This document shows positions 19,158-26,675 of a DNA stretch of 64,000 nucleotides, piece after piece. The notes beneath the pieces were generated by a model. That model was given only the letters and a program-made list of their open reading frames with translations, had not been told where the DNA came from and searched no databases. Source of the DNA: CAWFKW01 sp963816535 (GTDB lineage: Bacteria; Bacteroidota; Ignavibacteria; Tepidaquicellales; OLB5); NCBI GenBank assembly GCA_963816535.1, contig CAWFKW010000008.1, forward strand, positions 1-64,000, given 5' to 3'. Position 1 is the first letter of the stretch. Each line of letters opens with the position of its first letter. Both the position numbers and the translations under genes were made by a program.

Positions 19158-20462
19158 TTACGCTGCGTTCAGCCCTACTCTTACAATCCTCTCGCCGTAT
19201 TTTTCTTTCAAGTGGTCGATTTGTTTATACGGAATTCTATAGTTGCCGTTGAACATATCCAGATTGTAGCCGTCGACTTTGTAGAGGTCAAATACGGTTA
19301 TGCCGCACATCCTGAGCTTACGGCGCTCGTCAGGAGTTGGGAGATGATTATATATATACAAAGCGGCGTTAAAGATATCCAGCTCATCGTTGGTCGGGTG
19401 ATGCAGGCGCACTTTATTGCCCACAAATCCCAGGTCGTCAAACCTGATAGTAAGCGCGGCGTGGTCGGTAATCAGATCTTTTGAGCGCATCCGGCGGCAT
19501 ACATATTCCGTCATGCGCCTTATCTCGCTGTGGATTTCGCTTTCTTTAAAAATAGGCTCGCTTAAAGTGTGATTGTGGTTAAATGATTTTTCAACCCGCT
19601 GCGGCATGGTTGAAATTCCGCTGGTATCCTCCCCGCTTGCTATCTTCTTAAGCATCACGCCGTTGATGCCAAACTCTTTATGTATCGCATGGAAATCGGC
19701 GTTGGCAAGCTGCCCTATTGTGAAGATTCCCATAAGCGCAAGGCGGCGTTCAATCCTTCTTCCCACTCCCCAAATTTTACCGGCTGGCAGTTTGTATATA
19801 TCATCCCTGTTCTCTTCTTTGACAATTGTTAGCCCATCCGGCTTTTTAAATTTTGACGCAAGCTTAGAATATGATTTGTTGTATGAGAGTCCTATTGATA
19901 CCGTAAGATTCTCAAGGTCCATAACCAGCTTTTTTATTTTATAGGCAAGCTTGGCGGCGTCCCAGTAATTATCCACCACGGGCGCAATATCTAAAAAGCA
20001 CTCGTCGATGCTGTATTGCTCGATGCAGTCTTCGGGAACAAGGCTTGTTAGTTCCTGAAGAATATGCTGAACTATAGCCTCATATTTCGGGCCGTAACAC
20101 GGAACAGAAATTAATTCCGGACAAAACTCACGTGCCTCTACAACCGACATGCCTGTCTTAACTCCTTTAGCGCGCGCTTCGTATGAGGAAGTCATAACAA
20201 TGCCTTTATTGCCGCCGTGGCCGCCAACGCTGACCGGTTTGCCTCTTAGCTTGGGATTATCGCGCTGCTCAACCTGCGCGAAGAACGCGTCAAAATCCAT
20301 GTGGATAAAAAGCTTACGGCCGTTTTGTATCAGCTTATTCCCAATATCTTTGTGGTGCGGAAATCCATATAACGACATCCGCCTCACACGCTTGTAAACG
20401 GAGGAGGTTTTTGACTCCCCGCGCGAAATAAAATATGATGAGCTAAGTTTTTTTTCTGACAT
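19158..20462 (-). CDS. dinB: DNA polymerase IV (Y-family)
   Basis: 434 residues. The catalytic N-terminus FIHMDFDAFFAQVEQRDNP, the SYEARAKGVKTGMSV finger region and YSIDECFLD with the second metal-binding acids are all present, so it should be an active translesion polymerase. The first ~48 residues are a Ser/Lys/Arg-rich extension; an internal start is possible. No copy of the lexA palindrome is seen in the short upstream region. Confidence 0.93.
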   Translation of the reverse strand: MSEKKLSSSYFISRGESKTSSVYKRVRRMSLYGFPHHKDIGNKLIQNGRKLFIHMDFDAFFAQVEQRDNPKLRGKPVSVGGHGGNKGIVMTSSYEARAKGVKTGMSVVEAREFCPELISVPCYGPKYEAIVQHILQELTSLVPEDCIEQYSIDECFLDIAPVVDNYWDAAKLAYKIKKLVMDLENLTVSIGLSYNKSYSKLASKFKKPDGLTIVKEENRDDIYKLPAGKIWGVGRRIERRLALMGIFTIGQLANADFHAIHKEFGINGVMLKKIASGEDTSGISTMPQRVEKSFNHNHTLSEPIFKESEIHSEIRRMTEYVCRRMRSKDLITDHAALTIRFDDLGFVGNKVRLHHPTNDELDIFNAALYIYNHLPTPDERRKLRMCGITVFDLYKVDGYNLDMFNGNYRIPYKQIDHLKEKYGERIVRVGLNAA

Positions 20463-20504
20463 TGTTAATATTGTTCTCTTTGCATCTTTTTGTATTCCCT
20501 CTCT

Positions 20505-20760
20505 TTTTCATCTCCCCCTAACAGGGGGAGGTAGGAGGGGTGTAAAACTGTGAGCATCCACCCCCCTTGTATTCCCCCCTGTCAGGGGGGAACGTAATTT
20601 GAATGGATTCTGCTCTCAATGCACCAGTAGCAAACTACTACTCGTCTCCCCCTAACAGGGGGAGGTAGGAGGGGGTGTGAATTACTGGTGTACTTTCACT
20701 TCCCTTGTATTCCAGCCGATACCCGTCTCCCCCTAACAGGGGGAGGTAGGAGGGGGTGAA
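20505..20760. repeat. Cluster of GC-rich palindromic repeats, block 1
   Basis: The gene-free gap 20463-20784 is mostly repeat. Units of one type, CTCCCCCTAACAGGGGGAG followed by GTAGGAGGGGGTG, lie at about 20508, 20647 and 20728. A second type in the other orientation, ACCCCCCTTGTATTC then CCCCCTGTCAGGGGGG, lies at about 20561. Both share the plan C-run, TNACA, G-run, spacer, G-run, TG, so they look like one element family. Each can form a hairpin and carries multiple G-runs. Confidence 0.8.
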
Positions 20761-20784
20761 CAAACCACTTTAAATTTGTGCCCT

Positions 20785-21177
20785 TCAGAGAGGGTGTGAA
20801 ACCAAACTCAACTCTTCAACCTTATCCGTAATCTTTTCAATAACCAAATCAGTATCACCGTAAATTTCTTCATTCTTAAATCGTAAAAAGGAAACTCCCG
20901 CTTCTTCAATCTTGCGTTGCCTTTCTCTATCGAATTGCAATTCTTCTTCTGTTACATGTGTCAGTCCGTCAACTTCTATCGCAAGCCTTATTTTAGGAGC
21001 ATAAAAATCAACTACAGAATTTCCGATACTAAATTGCCGTCTGAATTTGATCCCGGCAATCTGCTTGTTTCTGATATGATTCCAAAGCAACACCTCTGCT
21101 TTGGTCATGTTTCTTCTGAGAAAACGCCGGCGTTCTTTCAGGTTTGTATTGTTGTAATCCAAATCAAGTCTGTTCAT
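20785..21177 (-). CDS. DUF559 endonuclease-like protein
   Basis: 130 residues. The DUF559/Vsr-like nuclease fold pattern is clear: LRRNMTKAEVLLWNHIRN, then GIKFRRQFSIGNSVVDFYAPKIRLAIEVDG with the D-x(n)-E-x-D acids, then RKIEEAGVSFLRFKNEEI. Such proteins are common and scattered and often lie among repeats, as here between two blocks of the same GC-rich palindromes. A DNA-cleaving role is expected from the fold but unproven. Confidence 0.85.
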   Translation of the reverse strand: MNRLDLDYNNTNLKERRRFLRRNMTKAEVLLWNHIRNKQIAGIKFRRQFSIGNSVVDFYAPKIRLAIEVDGLTHVTEEELQFDRERQRKIEEAGVSFLRFKNEEIYGDTDLVIEKITDKVEELSLVSHPL

Positions 21178-21229
21178 CTTAAAACTAAGTTAGATTAGTG
21201 TAAAATAGAATTTGTTAGTTTTAAATATT

Positions 21230-21395
21230 TCCACCCCCCTTGTATTCCCCCCTGTCAGGGGGGAACGAAACTTGAATGCATTCTGTTCTCAATGCATTAG
21301 TCTCAAACTTATATCCATCTCCCCCTAACAGGGGGAGGTAGGAGGAGGTGCGAAATTACTTTAAGTTTCCACTCCCCCTGTACGGAGGGGGTGTG
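21230..21395. repeat. Cluster of GC-rich palindromic repeats, block 2
   Basis: Same family as block 1: an inverse-type unit at about 21231-21266, a forward unit at about 21319-21352 and a degenerate one at about 21366-21392. Together with block 1 they flank the DUF559 gene on both sides. The rest of the gap up to lexA (21396-21487) holds a GC-rich stretch with no recognisable gene. Confidence 0.8.
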
Positions 21396-21487
21396 AAAAA
21401 CTTTATTTTCCTCTTCTGCATCGCCTCCCCTGCCGCAAAGTTCTGTTAGGGAGGCGAAAGCCCGCAGAGGATGAAAGGGTGGGACTC

Positions 21488-22105
21488 TTAATCTATTTCT
21501 CTTTTTAAACCAATTACCTTCCCTATTATCTCAAACGGCCCGGGTATATTTTTATAGCGGCTGTTTGCAGGCTTAAGGTAAACTTTGTTTCTGTCTTTCT
21601 TAAATATCTTCACGGTCGCTTCATCGCCCAGCAGCGCAATAACAATTGAGCCGTCATCAGCCGAGCTTTGTTTGCGCACAAACACAACATCATTTTCGAA
21701 GATGCCTTTTTCAATCATGCTGTCGCCAACAACTCTGAGGCAAAAAACGTTTTCTTCATTCCCTTTGAGCGCGGCAAACGGCAGGTAGCCCTGCAGATTT
21801 GAATCCGCAAATATCGGTTCGCCTGCCGCAACGTTCCCGTAAAGCGGCACAGCCCGGGCAGCGGATTTTATCCGCAGCGCTTCGGGATTCTCGAATTTAT
21901 GAGTGAGGATGATGCCGCGCGCAAGTCCCTCCCCTTTTTCAATGTATCCCTTTTTAATCAGGCCCTTCATCGCAGCCTGCACAGTGCCTAAGTTATCCCT
22001 GAAACTCGCCGCAATCTCTCTGAACGTCGGCGGATAATTATTTGATTCCATAAACGACTTTATGAAATCATAGATCTTCTGTTGTTTAGGCGATATTGTT
22101 TTCAT
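21488..22105 (-). CDS. lexA: LexA repressor
   Basis: 205 residues. Winged-helix N-terminus (SPKQQKIYDFIKSFMES, YPPTFREIAASF), self-cleavage site Ala-Gly in NVAAGEPIF, catalytic Ser in VVGDSMIEKGI and catalytic Lys in LGDEATVKIF. Master SOS repressor, cleaved when RecA is activated. A strong palindrome 12 bp upstream of its start suggests autoregulation. Confidence 0.95.
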   Translation of the reverse strand: MKTISPKQQKIYDFIKSFMESNNYPPTFREIAASFRDNLGTVQAAMKGLIKKGYIEKGEGLARGIILTHKFENPEALRIKSAARAVPLYGNVAAGEPIFADSNLQGYLPFAALKGNEENVFCLRVVGDSMIEKGIFENDVVFVRKQSSADDGSIVIALLGDEATVKIFKKDRNKVYLKPANSRYKNIPGPFEIIGKVIGLKREID

Positions 22106-22116
22106 AGATTACAATA

Positions 22117-22136
22117 TACTATACGGATGTATAGTA
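22117..22136. promoter_or_regulatory. Putative LexA operator
   Basis: TACTATACGGATGTATAGTA: perfect 8-bp arms around a 4-base centre, 12 bp upstream of the lexA start and about 100 bp upstream of the divergent small gene at 22235. Dyad form and position fit an autoregulatory SOS box; the sequence differs from the Escherichia coli (CTG-N10-CAG) and Bacillus (GAAC-N4-GTTC) consensus sites. Confidence 0.65.
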
Positions 22137-22234
22137 GTCAATAGGTTTTTGAATCTAACTTTTATTAGGCTCTTGACAAAGCTTTTTTGATGATTTATTT
22201 TGAATGAAAGGAAAAGTTAGCGTTTTTTGAGGAA

Positions 22235-22498
22235 ATGACATACATACAAAATCAGGTTTTTCAGCCGGTTGAGGTAATAGCGCATTTCCATGACCTGAAG
22301 GTGGATATTCTGAAATTCAAATGGAACCACCAGGTTTACAAAGTGGATTATATCACCAATAGCTGGAAAATACCAAATGGCGATGGCTTATTGACGCATT
22401 ATCTTGTAATTTGCAAGGAAAAGGAAATAATCTGCGAGCTTTCGCTAAATCACACGGATATGAAATGGGAGCTGATTCAGTATGATACGCTGGTTTAG
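22235..22498 (+). CDS. Small protein, DUF6504-like, divergent from lexA
   Basis: 87 residues with GAGGAA just before the ATG. The sequence (PVEVIAHFHDLKVDILKFKWNHQVYKVD ... W) is a small beta-rich, Trp-containing domain reminiscent of DUF6504-type proteins that accompany ImuB/DnaE2 mutasome genes; this resemblance is from memory and weak. It is divergent from lexA and could share its operator, so an SOS-linked role is a reasonable guess. Confidence 0.6.
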   Translation: MTYIQNQVFQPVEVIAHFHDLKVDILKFKWNHQVYKVDYITNSWKIPNGDGLLTHYLVICKEKEIICELSLNHTDMKWELIQYDTLV

Positions 22499-22551
22499 GG
22501 TTATGAACTGACCTGACAGATCTGAAGACCTGTCAGGTCCAAATTCCATTT

Positions 22552-23293
22552 CTATTTCTTGTAATTCTTCATGACATCTTCCATCTGTTTCATTTTTTCC
22601 TTCATATTTTCCATGTTTTTCGGATCTTTCATGTCTTTCATCATTTCGCTTCCATCGGTATATTTTACATCTGCCGGCGGCACGAACATATCATCCGGGA
22701 TCTTAGCATCAGTTTCAATTTTGGTTGCTACCATAACCATCTTACCCTTGGCGGAGCTGAATTTCAAAGGAATTGTCTCTTTGTAGATACTGAATGTATA
22801 ACTGCTGTCTTTCGCCCTGTAGATATCGCAATTCTTGCCAAGTATTTCTTCAGAGCCGATCTTATCCATATCTTTCAACTTATCTTTGAATGAGGTTATG
22901 TCCATCTGGTCTTTTTTCTGGGAATATTCCATTTTACTGAACTTCATTCCGGCTTTTGTGCCGGCAAACTCTGATACAATGTAAACTGTGTCGCCCCCGT
23001 TAAAATAAGCATTAGCGGTCATTTTCTGGCCGGCAGCGTCAACTGAGCTCTGCGTACGGCATTTCTTGCCGCTGTAATAGGCATCAACTGTGCCGTTTGT
23101 GGGACCGCTCATTGCGAAAACCACATGAAACGGGTTATCAGGTGAAAAAGTCTCTGTCTTTATCATTACCCGTTTTGTTATCGCCTGTAGAAGTACCTTC
23201 TTTTTTGCCGCAACCCTGCAAGAGGAGCAGGGACATAAATAATGCAATAATTAAATTTAAATTACGCAGATCAACTACTTTATTTTTAATCAT
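22552..23293 (-). pseudogene. Lipoprotein with LolA/DUF4412-like body, single frameshift
   Basis: The N-terminus (ATG at 23293) gives a lipoprotein signal, MIKNKVVDL ... MSLLLLQGC, continuing KKEGTSTGDNKTGNDKD and then stopping at 23138. The body, from about TETFSPDNPFHVVFAMSG to the Met/Lys-rich C-terminus at 22552, is in another frame. Losing one A of the AAA at about 23156 joins them as GNDKTETFSPDNPF. The only start available for the body frame alone gives an unlikely Cys/Arg N-terminus. The body repeats strand patterns of LolA/DUF4412-type outer-membrane-associated proteins. The shift may be real or a sequencing error. Confidence 0.75.
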
Positions 23294-23326
23294 GTTATTA
23301 TTAATTAATTATTTGAAAAATAGCTA

Positions 23327-24028
23327 TTAATTTGTTTCGAATTTTGGACGAACTAAATATTCAATTGGGTCTTCCAAGCCTGCAAGCTGAAACCCCCGGA
23401 GCCTGAGCGCACATGAATCGCATTCTCCGCAAGCTTTGTCTTCATTTTTATAACAAGACCAGGACAAATTAAAGGGAGTCTCAAGAGCAGCCCCTTTTTT
23501 TACAATTTCGTATTTTTTGAGATGAATTATTGGGGTCTCAATCCGAATATGAGTCTCGGGCTTGGTCCCTATCTCAACTATTCTGTTAAACGCTTCATAA
23601 AACGCTTCTCGGCAGTCAGGATACCCGCTTGAGTCCTCTTCAACTGCGCCAACATATATCTTCTTAGCGCCAATTACTTCTGCCCAGCTTGTGGCAACGG
23701 ATAATATATTTGCATTTCTGAATGGAACATAAGACGTGGGGATTCCATCAAATTCCAAATCAGCTTTAGAAACCTGCATTTTTGAATCTGTCAAAGAAGA
23801 GCCGCCTATTTGAGACAGGTATTCCACGTTTACTATAAGCCGTTTTTGAACTTCATAGAAATCCGCAATATCATTAAACGCTTTAAGCTCTCTTTTCTCG
23901 GTTCTTTGGCCATAATTCAGATGCAGAAATGCCATCTCATACTCCAATCCTGCTATTGCGGCGGTAACAAGTGAATCCATCCCTCCGCTTACTAAAACTA
24001 CCGCTGTTTTCCTATTTGACTTGTTCAA
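23327..24028 (-). CDS. queC: 7-cyano-7-deazaguanine synthase
   Basis: 233 residues. PP-loop VVLVSGGMDSLVTAA near the N-terminus and the zinc cysteines in SWSCYKNEDKACGECDSCALR identify QueC, which converts 7-carboxy-7-deazaguanine to preQ0 with ATP and ammonia. Followed by queE and queD on the same strand, the queuosine precursor pathway. No preQ1 riboswitch was recognised upstream. Confidence 0.96.
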   Translation of the reverse strand: MNKSNRKTAVVLVSGGMDSLVTAAIAGLEYEMAFLHLNYGQRTEKRELKAFNDIADFYEVQKRLIVNVEYLSQIGGSSLTDSKMQVSKADLEFDGIPTSYVPFRNANILSVATSWAEVIGAKKIYVGAVEEDSSGYPDCREAFYEAFNRIVEIGTKPETHIRIETPIIHLKKYEIVKKGAALETPFNLSWSCYKNEDKACGECDSCALRLRGFQLAGLEDPIEYLVRPKFETN

Positions 24029-24076
24029 TATAACTTCTTTTAAATCTCAACTCGAAAATCGCAAAATCTCAATTTA

Positions 24077-24715
24077 TCAGACTCCTCTTGTTTCCGGATG
24101 CCATATGTATTTATGCAGCTGAATCTGGAACCTGGCGTTGAGCTTATCATGCAGTATCCACGTCGCCAAATCTATATTTTCAACTTCTCCAAATACCGGG
24201 GACATCAGGACTGTTGTTTTCTTATCTAATTCATATTTCGTCATGATATTCCTAGCCCACTCATAATCCTGCTTATTGCCGATAACAAATTTAACCTCAT
24301 CTCCTGGTTTTAGGAAACTGATGTTTTCGTATCGATTCTTATGCTCCATTTTACTGTATGGAGTTTTTAGATCCATAATCACTTTAACGCGCTTATCAAC
24401 TTTTTCAATTGGCAATGAGCCGCCCGTTTCAATCATGACTTTGAGACCCAAATCGCTAAGCTTCGTCATTAGATCATGTACCTCATCCTGCATCAAAGGT
24501 TCGCCGCCGGTTATTTCAACGAGATTGCATTCATATCCATTCACGTGTGAAATTATTTCATCCAACCCCATATCTTTACCTTCATAGAACGCATATTCAG
24601 TGTCGCAATAAACGCAGCGCAGATTGCAATAAGTTAGCCGCACAAAAACGCATGGCAAGCCGGCATGAGACGACTCGCCCTGGATTGAATAAAATATTTC
24701 GTTGATTTTTAACAT
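24077..24715 (-). CDS. queE: 7-carboxy-7-deazaguanine synthase (radical SAM)
   Basis: 212 residues. FYSIQGESSHAGLPCVFVRL and the radical-SAM cluster motif CNLRCVYCDTEYAF (C-x3-C-x2-C) are diagnostic, followed by EITGGEPLMQ. It makes CDG from carboxy-tetrahydropterin, the product of QueD encoded just upstream. Confidence 0.96.
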   Translation of the reverse strand: MLKINEIFYSIQGESSHAGLPCVFVRLTYCNLRCVYCDTEYAFYEGKDMGLDEIISHVNGYECNLVEITGGEPLMQDEVHDLMTKLSDLGLKVMIETGGSLPIEKVDKRVKVIMDLKTPYSKMEHKNRYENISFLKPGDEVKFVIGNKQDYEWARNIMTKYELDKKTTVLMSPVFGEVENIDLATWILHDKLNARFQIQLHKYIWHPETRGV

Positions 24716-24719
24716 GAGT

Positions 24720-24905
24720 TTTTATTCCCTCGAAAGAGGGGATCCAGTATTTCGATGCTTGTTAAATATTTTGACCCGTCTGTTTTATTTTCCTTGTTTC
24801 CACCCCCTTGTATTCCCCCCTGTCAGGGGGGAACGTAATGCGAATAGATTCTGATCTATACCATCTCCCCCTATCAGAGGGAGGCAGGAGTGGGTGAACA
24901 ATTTG
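24720..24905. repeat. Palindromic repeats between queE and queD
   Basis: An inverse-type GC-rich unit (CACCCCCTTGTATTC then CCCCCTGTCAGGGGGG, about 24800-24835) and a forward unit (CTCCCCCTATCAGAGGGAG, about 24863-24896) of the family seen at 20.5-21.4 kb. A CCCTCGAAAGAGGGG hairpin lies at about 24728. No gene is visible in the 218-bp gap. Confidence 0.7.
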
Positions 24906-24933
24906 GATTCCCGCCTACGAGGGAATTGTGATG

Positions 24934-25386
24934 TTACATCGAAAGCATAGACTCCTGCTTCTCTGTGAATTCCCTTGTAATCTCAGCGAAAGCATTGGGT
25001 GTTTCAAATATTTTTACGGTCAGTTCCTTAAATCCCCTGTTCTTCAGTTTGGCAAGCTTCTTAAATATCTGCCGTGAAAAATCCGCGCAAATATTCTCGA
25101 CAGTAGAATGAAAATTAATAATGACTCTTTTCATCTTATTCTTCTCAAGGAAATCCTTAACTGTCTTATCATTCTCCCAGCACAGGAAAGCATGGTCATA
25201 TTTCTCAATTATCGGGTTTACTATCTTTCCAAGGTCAAAAAAGTCGATTATCATTCCGTTTTCGCCAACGCTGCCGGAAATTTCAACTATCATTTTATAT
25301 GAATGACCGTGGATGTTCCTGCATAATCCCTCATGAAACGGCAGCCTGTGCCCCATTTCCCATCTGAATTCTTTTGCAATTTTCAT
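24934..25386 (-). CDS. queD: 6-carboxytetrahydropterin synthase
   Basis: 150 residues. EFRWEMGHRLPFHEGLCRNIHGHSYKM contains the zinc histidines and catalytic Cys; IIDFFDLGKIV and the later HSTVENICADFSRQIF complete the PTPS/QueD pattern. It converts dihydroneopterin triphosphate to carboxy-tetrahydropterin. The first 14 codons are duplicated 178 bp upstream (see the repeat entry). Confidence 0.95.
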   Translation of the reverse strand: MKIAKEFRWEMGHRLPFHEGLCRNIHGHSYKMIVEISGSVGENGMIIDFFDLGKIVNPIIEKYDHAFLCWENDKTVKDFLEKNKMKRVIINFHSTVENICADFSRQIFKKLAKLKNRGFKELTVKIFETPNAFAEITREFTEKQESMLSM

Positions 25387-25567
25387 AATTCTACTTGTAT
25401 TCCCTCGTAGGAGGGAATCTAAAACTCCGATAGTTGTTAAATGTTTTGGAATCTTCCGAACAGATCATGTGGAACTTCTATTTATCATTGCTCTAGATTC
25501 CCGCTTTCGCGGGAATAAACTTGTTGTGCCCCATTTCCCATCTGAATTCTTTTGCAATTTTCATAAT
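25347..25567. repeat. 43-bp exact duplication of the queD start region
   Basis: Positions 25347-25389 (queD start codon plus 13 codons) recur exactly at 25525-25567, offset 178 bp. Between them lie a CCCTCGTAGGAGGGAATCTA hairpin (about 25401) and a perfect 20-bp palindrome of the ATTCCCGC...GCGGGAAT type (25497-25516). The upstream copy can only encode a truncated peptide (MKIAKEFRWEMGHNKF...). Confidence 0.9.
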
Positions 25568-25612
25568 CGATAAAGTTAATTAAATTTAGGTGTAAATTAA
25601 AGGAAGATCAAA

Positions 25613-26086
25613 TTGGCGGAATTGATTCAGGCGTCGACAAAAGAAGAGATTGAAATTGCAAAAAGCCTTTTTATTGAATATGCGAACTGGCTGGAATTTG
25701 ATCTGTGTTTCCAGGGATTTGATAAAGAATTGGCAGAGCTGCCCGGCAAATACTCCCCTCCCAAAGGCAGACTTTATTTGCTTAAAACAGATAATAAATA
25801 TGCCGGCTGTATAGCGCTAAGAGAGATCGGCGAAGGCATTTCGGAAATGAAAAGGCTGTATATTAAGCCTGAATACAGGTGCAGGGGTTTTGGGATCAGG
25901 ATGTGCAAAAAGTTAATAGCTGAAGCTAAGCTTATTGGATATAAGAAAATGAGGTTAGATACAATCGGCGATAAAATGAAGGATGCTTTGGGTTTGTATA
26001 AATTATTGGGATTTGTTGAAATTGAGGCTTATTATAAGAATCCACAACCGGGAGTTGTATATATGGAACTGAATTTAACGGCGTAG
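25613..26086 (+). CDS. GNAT-family N-acetyltransferase
   Basis: 157 residues from a TTG preceded by AGGAAG. The acetyl-CoA site is in MKRLYIKPEYRCRGFGIRMCKKLI (R/Q-x-x-G-x-G/A form), followed by LDTIGDKMKDALGLYKLLGFVEIEAYYKNP, the usual GNAT C-terminal half. The substrate is unknown. It is a monocistronic gene upstream of ssrA. Confidence 0.88.
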   Translation: MAELIQASTKEEIEIAKSLFIEYANWLEFDLCFQGFDKELAELPGKYSPPKGRLYLLKTDNKYAGCIALREIGEGISEMKRLYIKPEYRCRGFGIRMCKKLIAEAKLIGYKKMRLDTIGDKMKDALGLYKLLGFVEIEAYYKNPQPGVVYMELNLTA

Positions 26087-26096
26087 TCTAATGGAA

Positions 26097-26127
26097 TTGT
26101 AACAAGGTCTTTATTGTTATACTTTTG
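26097..26127 (+). promoter_or_regulatory. Putative Bacteroidota-type promoter of ssrA
   Basis: TTG (26097) and TACTTTTG (26120-26127) separated by 20 bp fit the Bacteroidota -33 TTTG / -7 TAnnTTTG promoter form. They lie about 27 bp upstream of the mature tmRNA 5' end, leaving a short leader for RNase P to remove. Confidence 0.45.
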
Positions 26128-26153
26128 TGAGGATAGAGGTTCTTTTAACAATT

Positions 26154-26526
26154 GGGGATGATCTTTGGTTTCGACGAGATTAAAGATGTTTAAGACGGCG
26201 CCCCGCGTTCCCGGCAAACCGCGTTAAAAAGGCTGGAAAAAAAAGAAACGACAACTATAACTACGCAATGGCTGCTTAAATAAATAAGCAACCCGTCTTA
26301 CTGCGATCCGCCGCTTATCCGGATGCAGATAAGACGTCAAATTGATAAGCTGGCCGGCAAGTTTGACTTGAGGCAAACCGGCGAGATAATATCAAGGGTA
26401 GCTTTTAAAGGCTTAGTTTGTCGAGCAATAAAAAGTGAAATTCGCTTCGGCGGAAACGACAAAATACGGGTGTAGAAGTCTTAATGGTCTTATTTTCGGA
26501 CCCGGGTTCGACTCCCGGCATCTCCA
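26154..26526 (+). ncRNA. ssrA: Transfer-messenger RNA (tmRNA)
   Basis: The 5' end GGGGATGATCTTTGGTTTCGACG and the 3' end GACCCGGGTTCGACTCCCGGCATCTCCA are classic tmRNA ends; GGGGATG pairs with CATCTCC to form the acceptor stem. The tag frame ends AAC GAC AAC TAT AAC TAC GCA ATG GCT GCT TAA, that is NDNYNYAMAA, a normal degradation tag (upstream codons read GKKR; the resume codon is not fixed by eye). CCA is not encoded. It rescues stalled ribosomes with SmpB. Confidence 0.95.
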
Positions 26527-26601
26527 CAAAACAATTACTAATTACTAAAGACAAATTATTAGGGTGTTTTTGTAACTTTGAAAGTTCTATTTACAAAAAA
26601 T

Positions 26602-26634
26602 CCCGCATGAATTCAAAACCATGCGGGGTTTGCT
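26602..26634. terminator. Bidirectional terminator between ssrA and yidC
   Basis: CCCGCAT and ATGCGGG arms (26602-26608, 26621-26627), preceded by A6 and followed by a T-rich stretch, so it can stop both the rightward ssrA and the leftward yidC transcripts. Confidence 0.7.
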
Positions 26635-26675
26635 TTAATATAAGTAATATATTATAAACTAGTCATTAGTAATTG

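Noticed and set aside
20505..21395. CRISPR-like repeats near dinB and DUF559
   Set aside because: Units occur in both orientations with irregular spacing and are themselves palindromic; they fit REP/MITE-type repeats.
22990..23247. Alternative N-terminus MHYLCPCSSCRVAAKKK for the lipoprotein gene
   Set aside because: It is antisense-like out-of-frame reading of the real lipoprotein signal, which lies one frame over with a proper lipobox.
23220..24028. preQ1 riboswitch ahead of the que genes
   Set aside because: I could not find the short H-type pseudoknot pattern upstream of queD, queE or queC.
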